Assembly: GCA_949128115.1 (NCBI GenBank)
Contig: OX421961.1
Location: forward strand, 107,988,363 to 108,052,362
From: Anaspis maculata
Lineage: Eukaryota; Arthropoda; Insecta; Coleoptera; Scraptiidae
Length of the DNA: 64,000 bases
Direction: 5' to 3'
Translations under genes and position numbers: made by a program
Part shown: positions 24,701 to 34,038 of the stretch, one piece after another
Layout of the letters: each line of letters begins with the position of its first letter
Position numbering within the stretch: position 1 is the first letter of the stretch
The notes under the pieces: model-generated
The model's database searches: none
What the model saw: only the letters and a program-made list of their open reading frames with translations
Told to the model about the DNA's origin: nothing

Positions 24701-27700
24701 ATACTGGACTCCTAAATTATTGGAGAGAAACTTCGAAATAGTTGTCTTTCCGCTTTTCTCAACACCTACGACGCAAATTCTTGGAGGTGGAAATGAACTA
24801 GGAGGATCAGTTATGAGAAGATACTGCCTTGGTCGCCTTAAAAATTTATGCATGTCTTCTTCGCATGAAAGTTTATAAATCTTATCTAGGAATTTGACGG
24901 TATACTGGTCTTTCCCTTGCCACAGCACCCATTTGTTGAAATACGTTACAGGACAGTAATGATACGTATCGCCGTATTTCCGAAACTTTTCAATGTCTAT
25001 AGCTCCTTTATTGCTAGATTCACTTTCCCCGCCCTCGGCATTTTCGGCCAGAAACTCTTGCACCTCTTCGGCACGGTCATTGTCAGTGAATTCTGTAGCG
25101 TCTAGTCTGTAATAGTCTCTTATTATATTTATTGCTTCGGTCAATAGATCTTCTATCGATAAATCAGTCAAAACTATATCATTCACTTTCAAGTCAAGTT
25201 CATTCAACGCCTGTTCCACCGCTGGTAGCTCTTGTTGGAATGTGGCTAAGGATGTCATATATTCTGTTCTTCGAGATTCTTTTGCCCTTAACAAGCTTTC
25301 TTCACTCGCGCCAGTTTTTAATATATCACTTAGAATTTCAGTGGCTATTTGCTTTTCATATATCAAAGTTTCCGATGGACAACGCCATGCAGCATCCCTT
25401 TCACCAATGCTCAAGAACAACTGTCGATAGTCATTCAACCGATTTTGAAATTTAGGTTCAACTCGATTGATTAAAAATTCGTTATCTGGCGTATCCTTGA
25501 GAATAATAACATGATCAGGTGAGAAAATCTCGCAAACTTTTCTTATTACATTGACATTTGTGGTCATTCCATCAATTATCCAACCAGTCTCTTCGGCTCG
25601 TTTTAGATTGGTTAAGTACATTTCGACAATATTGTCTTCGGTCAATTCAACATCAAACGGTTCACTATTTTTCACTTGGTCTTCTGCGTATGTCATGACG
25701 AATTCATCGAGTACTGTAAATGTTGCAGCGCTAATTTTCAAATGTTCCGGGAGATATTCATGCAGGTTGTCTTTAATTTTCAGCAAATTTTGGTAAAAGG
25801 CACGATCCGATTTGAACGGTATGTTGAGTTCTTCGAGCCTTATTTGAAAGGACTCGCTGCTTGGGATGTACCTATCTGGACCTTCTTTTTGCAAAACAAG
25901 CTCCCATTCGGCTATCACAGCTTTGCATTGACCTTCCCAATCTTCAATTTCGGATTTCTTGCGACTGATTTCTTCCTGATGTTGCATGTCTAATACTTTA
26001 ACAGCTTCAATGCGAGCAGCTTGCCTGATTTTCTCATTATACTCGCTTTCTTTCTGAGCAATATAGGTCGCGGTCAGCTCTTCGGGTACGAGTACTATGC
26101 TGTCGACGACATAACCTAGACCTGTAGCAATAGCACTTTTTCCAGATGCGGGGGGACCGAAAACAAACATGTTTCCACTTGGCCTTGGAAACGGAGGCAG
26201 CAAGTAATTTCTTGGATTAAGCTGAAACTTCTGCGAACTCTCTTCATCAGAAAGGAAGAATATACGATTTAAAAATTGAGTGACGTAATTCGAGTTTCCT
26301 TTCTTGTATTCACCACGTTTCATTGCAACAGGACATACTTCAGTCCAGTCTGACCACGTCCACTTGAACTGAGGGCTAACTACTTGCTGTCTGGAATATT
26401 TGAGAAAAGCCTCTGCATTTGTCATGGCTCCCTCTTCTAGCGGTTCATCTTCAGGGCCGAGTACAGGAGCAGAGCTCAATTTTACGGGTATCAGTACTTT
26501 TTGCAAAGGAAGGACTTTCAGTCGAATTTTAATACAATCCAGCATGTCCGATATCAGCGCTCTTCCATCTACTTTGATGTAATATTCAATGCTCTGCAGC
26601 AAAATTTCATGGTCGATCATGTTGGCGCAAGTTGAATGGTAACGATCCAACTGAGTTGCTACGTTGGCTGGGAAATTTTCTGGAACTAGAGCTACGTGCT
26701 TCAAATTTGGATTTTCCGACAGTGAACTGTTTGGTATGCTGAATAAATCTTCCAAAAGGCCATCACTGGCTCCGCCTGTGTAATATAACTGAACTTTTTG
26801 CATATCTATGTAATTTTTGGTGTATATATCAAATAAACAATTTTTTCGTTGCGATATTACGTCAGTGTTACTACAAACTGAGTAGATTATGATAAAAGGT
26901 TTGCGAAAGAAACCAAAAAGGCATTTTAGTTGTTTGTCGTTGTCATTTGCAATGTCTCGAGGTCCGCATACTGCTTCTGATAACGAGACTTCTGAAGCCT
27001 GGAAATCAATTTCAACCGCTTTGTCCACAGACGACTCGTCATCATCCATCAGCTGCCTGGTGACCGCTGACATCGTTTCGCTTTTTGATTTCGTTGATAA
27101 CGACACCTGGCGAATGGAGGCATTGTCAAATTCACAAACATTGTCCAAGATCTCCTCGAAAATATCTTGCACGGTAAAAACTGCCGACTCCGACGAAATT
27201 GGATCTTCTTCATATAGGTCATTGGCTATCAGAGGAAATCCGCATATCACATATCCCCTGTGTCTTGCACTTTCCGTTTGCACTTTCTTGGCCAGCAATC
27301 TCAGAATTACGTCCACTCCGACAGAACGGCCGCATCTCAAGTTGAACTCGATGCATCTTCCAGATCTGTTGCCCGAGGCGAGCTCCTCTTCTAAAAGTGT
27401 CAGAGGAGTTATGCACAAGCATTTCCAATATTCTGCCAGGCGACGTCCCAGATCTTCTTGTCCGATACCAGGCTTGCCCAAAATCAAGAACGAAATCGGT
27501 TTTGAATGTAGGTACTGCAAATGGGCGCCTTTCATTGAGTAGGCATCGTTCTCTTTGAAAAATTCGTCCAAACTCATTTTACTTTGGAACGAGTCGAACG
27601 ACTGCTTCGTCTCCAACAAATGGTTGACCCTGGCGTAGGCATCGACGTCTTCGGTGAAAGGATAATAAGAATTGACGAACGGATACCACTCGTCGTCTCT

Positions 27701-27838
27701 GGGTGTATCGTTGTATTCATGTTTTTGGTATTTCGGATACAGCAAAGTCGGAAGGTACTTTTCTTTTACTATGACGGCTTGGTCGGGCTTGTAGTTGCGT
27801 AGGACGTTGGAAATATTTACATACTCTTTTCGATTCAT
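21794..27838 (-). CDS. Ak9: adenylate kinase 9 homologue, intronless 2014 aa
   Basis: A multi-domain nucleoside-monophosphate kinase matching adenylate kinase 9, which transfers phosphate from nucleoside triphosphates to AMP, CMP and deoxy forms; the human protein is about 1900 aa. Four kinase modules are visible. Module 1, about residues 115-260, has a broken P-loop (GKPGIGQED, with the lysine replaced). Module 2 has GPPASGKS near 558, module 3 GVEKSGKTT near 1022 and module 4 GPPKCGKTA near 1420. Only module 4 keeps the canonical DGFP lid signature. Cysteine-bearing modules resembling YHS domains (CPV followed by a FLxxPxxYL-type end) start near 499, 958, 1349, 1638 and 1716; the last two have CPVC and CVVC. 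A charged coiled-coil stretch lies near 1140-1210 and an acidic tail after about 1900. The start at 27838 is the first ATG in frame. The gene has no introns and sits in Ola1 intron 1 on the same strand. Confidence 0.95.
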   Translation of the reverse strand: MNRKEYVNISNVLRNYKPDQAVIVKEKYLPTLLYPKYQKHEYNDTPRDDEWYPFVNSYYPFTEDVDAYARVNHLLETKQSFDSFQSKMSLDEFFKENDAYSMKGAHLQYLHSKPISFLILGKPGIGQEDLGRRLAEYWKCLCITPLTLLEEELASGNRSGRCIEFNLRCGRSVGVDVILRLLAKKVQTESARHRGYVICGFPLIANDLYEEDPISSESAVFTVQDIFEEILDNVCEFDNASIRQVSLSTKSKSETMSAVTRQLMDDDESSVDKAVEIDFQASEVSLSEAVCGPRDIANDNDKQLKCLFGFFRKPFIIIYSVCSNTDVISQRKNCLFDIYTKNYIDMQKVQLYYTGGASDGLLEDLFSIPNSSLSENPNLKHVALVPENFPANVATQLDRYHSTCANMIDHEILLQSIEYYIKVDGRALISDMLDCIKIRLKVLPLQKVLIPVKLSSAPVLGPEDEPLEEGAMTNAEAFLKYSRQQVVSPQFKWTWSDWTEVCPVAMKRGEYKKGNSNYVTQFLNRIFFLSDEESSQKFQLNPRNYLLPPFPRPSGNMFVFGPPASGKSAIATGLGYVVDSIVLVPEELTATYIAQKESEYNEKIRQAARIEAVKVLDMQHQEEISRKKSEIEDWEGQCKAVIAEWELVLQKEGPDRYIPSSESFQIRLEELNIPFKSDRAFYQNLLKIKDNLHEYLPEHLKISAATFTVLDEFVMTYAEDQVKNSEPFDVELTEDNIVEMYLTNLKRAEETGWIIDGMTTNVNVIRKVCEIFSPDHVIILKDTPDNEFLINRVEPKFQNRLNDYRQLFLSIGERDAAWRCPSETLIYEKQIATEILSDILKTGASEESLLRAKESRRTEYMTSLATFQQELPAVEQALNELDLKVNDIVLTDLSIEDLLTEAINIIRDYYRLDATEFTDNDRAEEVQEFLAENAEGGESESSNKGAIDIEKFRKYGDTYHYCPVTYFNKWVLWQGKDQYTVKFLDKIYKLSCEEDMHKFLRRPRQYLLITDPPSSFPPPRICVVGVEKSGKTTISKFLSNNLGVQYVNFEKFLLHEKKKFESRKRIAKKEDEEEESESAFDRNAAVEKFITEMWFEEPTKTIGFVADDFPKIQSDVVTMLQHRAIPDSVMYLELSSELIHERRLQILLNSWRTQVDEERRIKEDSNNNVLKEWEKARNARYSELMEQRKETRYSAMRAQESKSIDEGKPPAEDSPFISETQVSLDSVAEQKDAEEINRILDEEFPEPAFSDHWETEEDASKRLNATIEDSQDAELEEIQLIKSACTTELIPWSEINGNGDVERVTTRACLTSDKIKFRGKSLFECCYDVTPEIAEKLLDNGYFFTSKFGRTCPVQYYDAEEPLQMYRAAVKKSTVYPVIHRSYIYFLAGKKNRNAFLKDPLKYTQIKNFNFVLVPVKLSIVGPPKCGKTALARRYVRDYGYRYISRGEAIRYTLEHLPYCDLSNSMETLLRKGEELPDQWVMESVAAYSLIEDGLEQGLVFDGFPNTISEMTLLSRLGLVPNLIIDLILNEDEIFEFAAHIDPPRNPPIFSRRLIKYMLEQWKITADDFRKWCDREYQNVYKLPIHHSMWGVYEVSKKVNSATCYEKKHYHKHAFHDWPLRLAHMLVTPFEFLERKSEYLAYCPVCIKLNDALTFGGDPPERTGLVQYRNFFYWICPTHIEEFLRCPDYYLIPNNKKLPVDLPTIQKLTHWPKNASQHGYCVVCYLLNRPDRVLNMGCIEFAASYLNKVYLFDTAECLSEFLAKPVFYSGAHIRHKSTDEYQLINYSDLPVLGYLEQYISRQVVIAVNHVNLHRPIIPGLSISQSALICIGIHLKLQSKKTDPKLLDMFKTALELFDKRRTHLLEALDLMKSYLNVHLKYEEPERKFNEDDVEECEEHEKRMLEELVRIENEKRKVRRRVPYINEDIDQQPETEKEVELRVIDETDVSFDPDMSTDETEINRAIERDQGTLDDLDRDRFGSIVEQSESMSSAAKYDVILEAVDNILNRINYNSD

Positions 27839-29807
27839 GACTGTGTCACATGTGTGTCAATTCGAAGAGTTTTGACATATATTAACACTGTTTATCTGAT
27901 GTCTATGACCACAAGGTTGTCCAATTATTGAACGAAAAGAACAACCGGTTCATTTTTTTACTTCGTCTTCGTCATGGAATGTGTCTTCGCACGTGTTTCG
28001 CACATACATACATCTCGTAAAATCAGAAGATACGCAAGACGAAGACGTGCGCAAGACTATTCAAAACTTTGTAAAATCAAGATTTTTCTACTGAAATTGT
28101 TCCGTTTAACTGATCAATTTCACTGAAACTAAATATAAGGAAACCCCACAAACAATAATTCCGTCTTCGATTTAGTTGATCGGCAGTCTTTTCTTGTTAT
28201 GTACACTTCTCAAAAGAATTAGGAGATCAGTTGGCTTTTGATTTTATTTTTGTGTTAAATAAAGTTCAACGATAACGATATAGGTAACGCTAGGAGGATA
28301 GGTACCTTTACTTTCTTTTACGGATCAGAAACCACCCAAATCCTCTCCATACTCTTAAAAGAACATGATATATGCAATACCGAGATATTATGAAAAAAAA
28401 ACAGTAACTGATTTTGAGCATGCCGCGAAGATGTGCATTGTGCAAGCTGGGATGATTCCTACCTACCAGTTTCAGTGATGGTGTTACGAAGTTCACGAAG
28501 TGACTTCCGATCAAAAACGATGTCTAAATTTAGTATATTATTATACGAGTTTAATAAGACAAAGTTTGTCACACGACTGTTTTTGGGGCACGACGAACGC
28601 AGTGAGGAATATACGAATTTATGAACGTATACGAATTATACGAATATATACGAATTTGCTTGACCTCAAAGACTGATTTTCCTGGGCTAGTGTGACATTT
28701 GCGATTATGATCAGTTTGTTGGAGCATCAAAATTGAAATTGTGACTTTGTTTGACCATCTGGAATAGCGTTTGAGTGATTTAAAATGAAATTTTTGAAAT
28801 TATTCTTGAAAAATTTCTGTTAATCATTCTTTTTCGAATAAACTAAAAAATGACAAACAATTCAAGAATCGCATTTTGTAGCATTTTTCATGTAGTTTTT
28901 GAATATGACATCAGATTTTGAAAAACTCTTTAGAAGACGACTTTTTCAAAAAAAAACTTGAGAAACCAAATTTTGAGTACGGTCCTGTATTCTTTCAAAA
29001 AATGAATAAAGCGATACAAAGGTTTTTGGTGTAGAGAAATATATGCAAAATTTCAATGGATTCTATTGATCTATTCGTGAGATATGGCCAATCAAAATTT
29101 TCGGTTGAATACATAAATCACTCTGTATATCGGAAATGGAGGACATCAGGAAAATTTCGAATGCAGGTTCTGATTTGCCTCGAAGAAGTACATCTATCCT
29201 CAAGCTATATCGCATATACACCAGTATATTTATACAGACATGGTTTTTGATGGGCGGTATATTTTTGAAATTTGTAATACCATCACTGAAACACCCTGTA
29301 ATATACACAATTATAACAACATTATTAACAATATGTTAGAGATTTTGCAGTACTTTAGGGAAAGCGAATAATTTTTGCAATCGCAAGCGGCGATTTTTGA
29401 ATTTGAGTTATAGGATCGATAGAACATCATGAAATAGTTTTTTTTTTTCGGGAAATGCGTATGAACGAAAATACCGCCCTCCAAAATGGAATTCGGAGGA
29501 ATTGTTGTTGGCCATAACTTCGGTATTTTTCAACCGATTTCGCTTCAAGTTGGAAGTTGCACGTTGCACTTCAAAAGTCATTGCCTACAATACGGAATTT
29601 TAGTTCTGCCGTAAGTGACCAGGGGCGTAGGTAATGGGGGAAGTCACTAAATTTTCTCCCTCAAAATTGAAATAATGGTCAAATTACAAGTTTCATCCGG
29701 GTAAGTAATCAGCTTTAGTAAAATTGAATTGAAGAAAACGTGCACGTGAAATGCTGAGCAGCAGACTGGAAAATATAATTATACATAATATAATAATAAA
29801 AAAATAC
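27839..29807. other. Ola1 intron 1, upstream of Ak9
   Basis: About 2 kb between Ola1 exon 1 and the Ak9 start; the Ak9 promoter should lie in it. A TATATA-like word sits near 27880, about 45 bp before the Ak9 ATG, but I cannot claim it as a TATA box. From about 28440 to 29305 there is a dispersed repeat whose ends (GTTTCAGTGATGGTGTTAC at 28468 and its complement near 29277) are inverted. Another copy of its inner part lies at 43092-43350. The stretch 29440-29660 resembles 41735-41870, another dispersed family. No coding exon was seen. Confidence 0.45.
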
Positions 29808-29992
29808 TTATTTTCATTGGGATCGATGGTGCAGAAGGGGAAATTTTCAGCAGCAGCCGCGCTTTTCGTCAGCACATTGAAAAACGTAGATTTTCCCACG
29901 TTTGGAACTCCAACAATGCCAACCCTCAAATTGGTGCCGACTCTCCCGATAAGTGGTTTCCTTTCCGGCTCCTGGACTTTCTTTGGAGGCAT
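29808..29992 (-). CDS. Ola1: Ola1 exon 1 (start codon, P-loop)
   Basis: The first coding exon starts at the ATG at 29992 and reads [11 protein letters not shown], then [14 protein letters not shown] and the P-loop [15 protein letters not shown], then [13 protein letters not shown]. This matches the N-terminus of Obg-like ATPase 1 from start to end. The best donor is AATAA|GTATTT, which ends the exon at 29808 and leaves two bases of a codon. The frame stays open past this point (KYFFIII and on) but no longer resembles the family. An AG two bases upstream of the ATG (TTGTAG-C-ATG) could be the acceptor of a 5' UTR intron. No promoter motif was recognised upstream. Confidence 0.95.
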
Positions 29993-30017
29993 GCTACAAC
30001 AATATTCTCACATGTAA

Positions 30018-30602
30018 TAAATATGATTAAATTGATGTAGGTACCTACTTAAATGATTATCAATTACTACTGTATTGTTCCACCAATAATTATTATACGA
30101 TTACTGTACATTGCAGTGTTATGAATAAGCAGTACCTACTGTGTGATGAGATCTATCTGAAAAGATGACCTTGACCAGTGAACTTTACAAATGAGCGGAT
30201 ATGCCTCATGAGCATGAAGCTCAATAGCGCATTCTATTTTTGAGGGATTAGTGAACGCTAGATGTTAATTAGGGTTCTACCGTTATTTGAGCAGAAATTT
30301 CAATATGGCGGCCAAAATAGCGGCAGAATCATGAAATTTGGCTTGAAAATCAAAATGATCATACTATAGACTAGGGTAATTAAGTTCCAAGTTTCATGAA
30401 AATCGTTAGACTAATAAGAGATTTCAATATGGCGGCCAAGTGACAAAAATCATTGGTCAACTTTATATGGTGGACACGTACGCATTCGACTGGCGTTTGC
30501 ACCGCATCGATATCTCTTTTGGTTGAGGCATAATTCTCTTAGTTCTATCACTTGGAAACATGTCCAATATGGAGAATGCAAGATGGCGGCGGAGCATCAA
30601 TC
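30018..30602. other. Upstream of Ola1; dispersed ATGGCGGCCAA repeat
   Basis: The proximal 250 bp should contain the Ola1 promoter, but no TATA box or initiator can be supported. From about 30270, words such as AATATGGCGGCCAA and AAGTTCCAAGTTTCATGAAA mark a dispersed repeat also present at 31540-31860, 43390-43600 and, inverted, 59290-59490. Confidence 0.45.
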
Positions 30603-31500
30603 ATAAGACCGAAGAAGTGTGACGTCACAACATGGCAACATGGCCGGCGGTTGACATTTTCTGGAGGCAAACGTCAAACCTGACGACCGTGGGATGCACG
30701 GCACGTGGCATGCACGTGATGTTTCTGTGTTTGTGTTTGTTATGTGTTTGTCAAATTTTTGCGAAGGTAAATAACGGAAATGGATATAACAAAAAAGATT
30801 CATATTTTGGGCTATATTTGGTGGAGGAAATCAAACTATATTGCTATAAACTGAAGACTACTAACTATAAAATGCGATCCATTGCTCTTTGCCTCTGAGC
30901 ATCTCATGAACGAGATTGTCGACGGCAATTCTCCTGCCCAGTTTTCCTTCGAGGTCTTCTCGCTGCCTTGATGGACCGTTACAATGAAAACGAGCGTGTT
31001 CCGCGTTGTCCTGACGCTGAGGCTTTTGAGGCTCCCCAGTATTTCTTTCATCCAACTTTGAACCAAGGCGTTCCACTGCCGTTGCCACTGCTCGACGAAC
31101 TGCTCTCTGGCCTTGTTTCTGTTTTCTGGTTTGCTGATGCTGGTGGGCACTCCTAGGCTTGTTTCCTCTAATCGCAAGCAGGGCGAAGGGTGGGATACCC
31201 GAGAGCGCTCGTGCTGCATCATGCGGAACCGTTCTGTAGGCACAGGTGATTCTGTAGGAAATGAGTTGGGCTATGTCTGGCCTTTTTGCAACCAAGTCCG
31301 CCTGTATGACGCTGGCTGTCTCTTAGGCTGGCAATTTCAGTAATGCTCACTGCCATTTTGCACTGACTTTTGTTGTGAACCTCCAGAAAATGTCATGCCA
31401 AACTTAGAAACGTCACGTTCATGCAGTGACATTTGCCTCCAGAAAATGTCAACCGCCAGCCTTATTGCCATGTTGTGACGTCATCACTTCTCCGGTCTAT
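30603..31500. mobile_element. TIR-bounded unit carrying a dead non-LTR RT tail
   Basis: The two ends are inverted over about 69 bp. They share GACGTCACAACATGGCAA, GGCGGTTGACATTTTC and TGGAGGCAAA, and begin ATAAGACC / ATAGACC. A partial third arm copy lies at 31381-31400. Between them is a minus-strand remnant of a retrotransposon protein, listed separately. The non-LTR fragment was probably captured or inserted inside an older DNA element. Confidence 0.75.
30861..31295 (-). pseudogene. R1/jockey-like RT C-terminal remnant
   Basis: One frame reads CAYRTVPHDAARALSGIPPF, then ALLAIRG, then HARFHCNGPSRQREDLEGK with LGRR and NLVHEMLRGKEQW. In the overlapping frame EQFVEQWQRQWNA appears. These are the conserved blocks after the polymerase domain in many arthropod non-LTR elements (A-Y-R-T-V, W-x-x-x-W, and the F-x-C ... 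NLV-x-x-ML ending). The need to change frame in the middle and the missing zinc-knuckle segment show it is broken. The polymerase and endonuclease parts are absent. Confidence 0.7.
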
Positions 31501-31954
31501 AAAATTCACATCGCGTGCAAATTACATTCAAATCGGACCACTTTCAGAGAAATTCAAAATTGCGGATCAAAGATGGCGGCCAAGTGACAAAAATCATTGA
31601 TCAACTTTATAGGGTGGACACGTACGCATTCGATTGGCGTTTGCGCCACATCGACATTTTTTTCGTTGAGGCATAATTCTCCCAGTTCCATCACTTCGAA
31701 ACATGTTCAATAGTGAGAATACAAGATGGCGGCGGGGCATCAATTGTCGAAAATTGGATAGATCTTGCTGTGGTTCACATTGCCTACAAATTTCATTTCA
31801 ATGGGATCACTTTTAGAGAAATTCAAAATGGTGGATCAAAGATGGCGGCAGAATAACAAAAAACCAAAAGTCAACTTGACATCCTGGAGATATGTACTAT
31901 TGATCAGGGTTTACACCACATCGATATTTTTCTTCCCTGAGGAGTTATCCCGGG
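31501..31954. repeat. Dispersed ATGGCGGCCAAG-type repeat
   Basis: Copies of the same motif set as at 30420-30600: GATGGCGGC, ACGTACGCATTCGA and TTTGCGCCACATCGA recur in order. No coding content. It runs directly into the GGAC array. Confidence 0.6.
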
Positions 31955-31997
31955 TACGGACGGACGGACGGACGGACGGACGGACGGACGGACGGAC
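31955..31997. repeat. (GGAC)n microsatellite
   Basis: Ten consecutive GGAC units. On one frame they spell a TDGR repeat, which is translation of a microsatellite and not a protein. Confidence 0.95.
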
Positions 31998-31999
31998 AA

Positions 32000-34038
32000 A
32001 GTGAAGCTAAAAGCGCCTTTTTCCTTTTTTTTTTTGGGAAAGTGCGCTAAAAATAGAAGGGCTCGAAGGACCACCCTTCGAGTCCCAATATTTCCAAAAA
32101 TATAAAGCCTATAAATCTTTTCAGCATTTTGTCTGGCACGTTTGAAGCGTTAGTTGAAGCACTGCGATTCAATCATCTACCCTAAGTACTTCCTTTATAT
32201 TAATAAGTAAGTATTCAATGGGAAACATTTTTTTCAGGTACTCTTTTTAATTTGGATTTGCCTCGACTTCCGCAGTCATGTCGTAGAGTCATGCTACCCT
32301 GTATAATCAGTTTCACGGGTCATTCTATTAAAGTAAGCTGAGTATGGAGATTTATATTTTTTGAAAATATTTCTAAAACAAATGTGAAATTCCGTAGCTT
32401 AATGTAATAATAAAAGGTCGTCAAATAGATCAAATGGAATGGATACATATTTTTTGTTATCAAACTGCATCGACTGTGATAAAGTGATGTTGCTAAAAAT
32501 CGGGAAAACATTTGCCACGCCAAGAAAAACACGTTGTGGTTATCATCGCATCCCGTAAAAGCGCACGATCAAATCAAAAACAAAAAGTGACATACCAAAC
32601 TGAACAAACATCTACCTACAGTACACAATTGCACATGTACTGCTATCAACATTTAACCGAATATCTCTATATTATTCCCATGTGTATTTTCTGAAGCCCA
32701 CTTGCTACCTTTTGTTCAAGCAACAACTCAGTAGGGCGTGTATTAAATAAAAAGAAAAATAAAACAGCAAAATTTGCACTGAACGCTCTGAACCACTGAA
32801 CGCCACAGCCACCTACCCAGAAATAAAACTGCGGTTTTTCTATATGCAAATCCGCGCCTATTCGATCAAGTAATAACATATATCGTGAGACTGCAACTTA
32901 ATTTGCACAAAATAGTAATTTTCATTCTGATACCAAAATTGTAACTCGCAGATTTCGCGGAGCGTTCGCTATTTTACAAACTCGACATAATAACAAGTTT
33001 ACCGTTCCATAGGCTACAATTTCAAATTTACCATCAATTCCCGCTTTCATATTAATATAATTTACTATACAACTGCCGGCGGCGGCATTTGCATTTTCTT
33101 GCCAACAACAATTTCGAAATTCACCGATTTAATCAATAAATTACACAACAATAATAACAGGGGAAAAAACAAACCGGCAAGGCGCACGGGGAAAACGGTT
33201 TTGAAATTGCCGCTATTAGAGCCGTCCGCGGAGCTTGATCGATTCACCGACAGATGGCTGGAGCGATATCAAAAGTTTTGGGTGACCCATAAAATATCGC
33301 AGGATTCGCAGGGCTCCGTTTGCCAAAAATGGAAAATGTCTCGTTTCGCTTGCGAGAACCGCAACGAGCGAAAATACGAAATGTTCTAGTGAACGAGTTT
33401 CGTCCCAGCCGCACAGGAATGTTGGAAATCCACGTGAAGTGCAGCATAACCTCTATTTCATGCACGTCAAGATTTTACCTTCGCACGCGGTCGCAGCGGA
33501 TTGTAAGAGGTAAATATTTTTGCGTTTTGTATAAGCTCAGTGCAAGCTACTTACGTGCCTAGTTGTTTTGTCGAGATTTTGCCGACAGGCCTTAAAATTC
33601 GACTAAAATTGGTGAAATTCGACACAACACAAGCAAGCCGGTAATTTCATTTGACAGTGGTGCTGGAGCGAGAGTGACAGGCAGGCGAGTTGAGTGATCC
33701 CCGTTTTAGATTGGTTCGGAACCTGGCTACATAAATATTTACGTTTCCCGCTTTTTATGTCGTTTTGAATTCGAGGATTTGAATTGAATTCACAACATCC
33801 CGTCCCGTCGGACTGGAGATTTTTAACCTATTCTAAATAATGGTAAATGATAAATTATTTTCGTGGCCTCATTGCCTGCCGGCATCATAATGATCTACGA
33901 GGGGCGCATCCGAGGTAACATCCCCCGGTAAGCGCTGCAAACGACACTTTTTTGAGTTTTTGGGGACCAGGAGGCAGAGTACTCGCATCTTGGAGTTAGC
34001 GCCGCAGTCGAAATATATTTGGGTTGAATGGTGTTACA
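32000..34038. other. Mostly single-copy-looking stretch; no gene seen
   Basis: No exon with splice support was recognised. From about 32.9 to 33.9 kb the sequence is mixed in composition and unlike the repeats around it, including TTAATATAATTTAC, CAACTGCCGGCGGCGGC and ACATAAATATTTACG. I cannot assign a role. It could be an enhancer or promoter of a neighbouring gene. Confidence 0.3.

Larger units (their letters stand above)
1254..29992 (-). other. Ola1: Ola1 gene span (3' end beyond the window)
   Basis: Gene-level entry for Obg-like ATPase 1, a conserved cytosolic P-loop protein of the Obg/YchF group. The family is known to hydrolyse ATP rather than GTP and to associate with ribosomes. Six minus-strand exons were assembled by reading splice sites and matching the family sequence. 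They carry in order the N-terminal MPPKK and the P-loop GVPNVGKST, the RVPVPDERF strand, the G3 box DIAG with QGLGN, the helical region beginning [12 protein letters not shown], and the NLSE nucleotide-specificity motif that replaces GTPase NKxD. Introns are about 8.1 kb, 13.6 kb, 61 bp, 883 bp and 5.3 kb. The TGS-domain C-terminal part was looked for in 1-1253 and not found, so it lies to the left. Intron 1 contains the whole Ak9 gene. The exon 1 to exon 2 join is out of phase by one base. Confidence 0.95.

Noticed and set aside
26889..27542. 217-codon plus-strand frame opposite Ak9
   Set aside because: Antisense shadow of the Ak9 coding sequence.
31765..32004. Frame ending in TDGR repeats
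   Set aside because: It is translation of the GGAC microsatellite.
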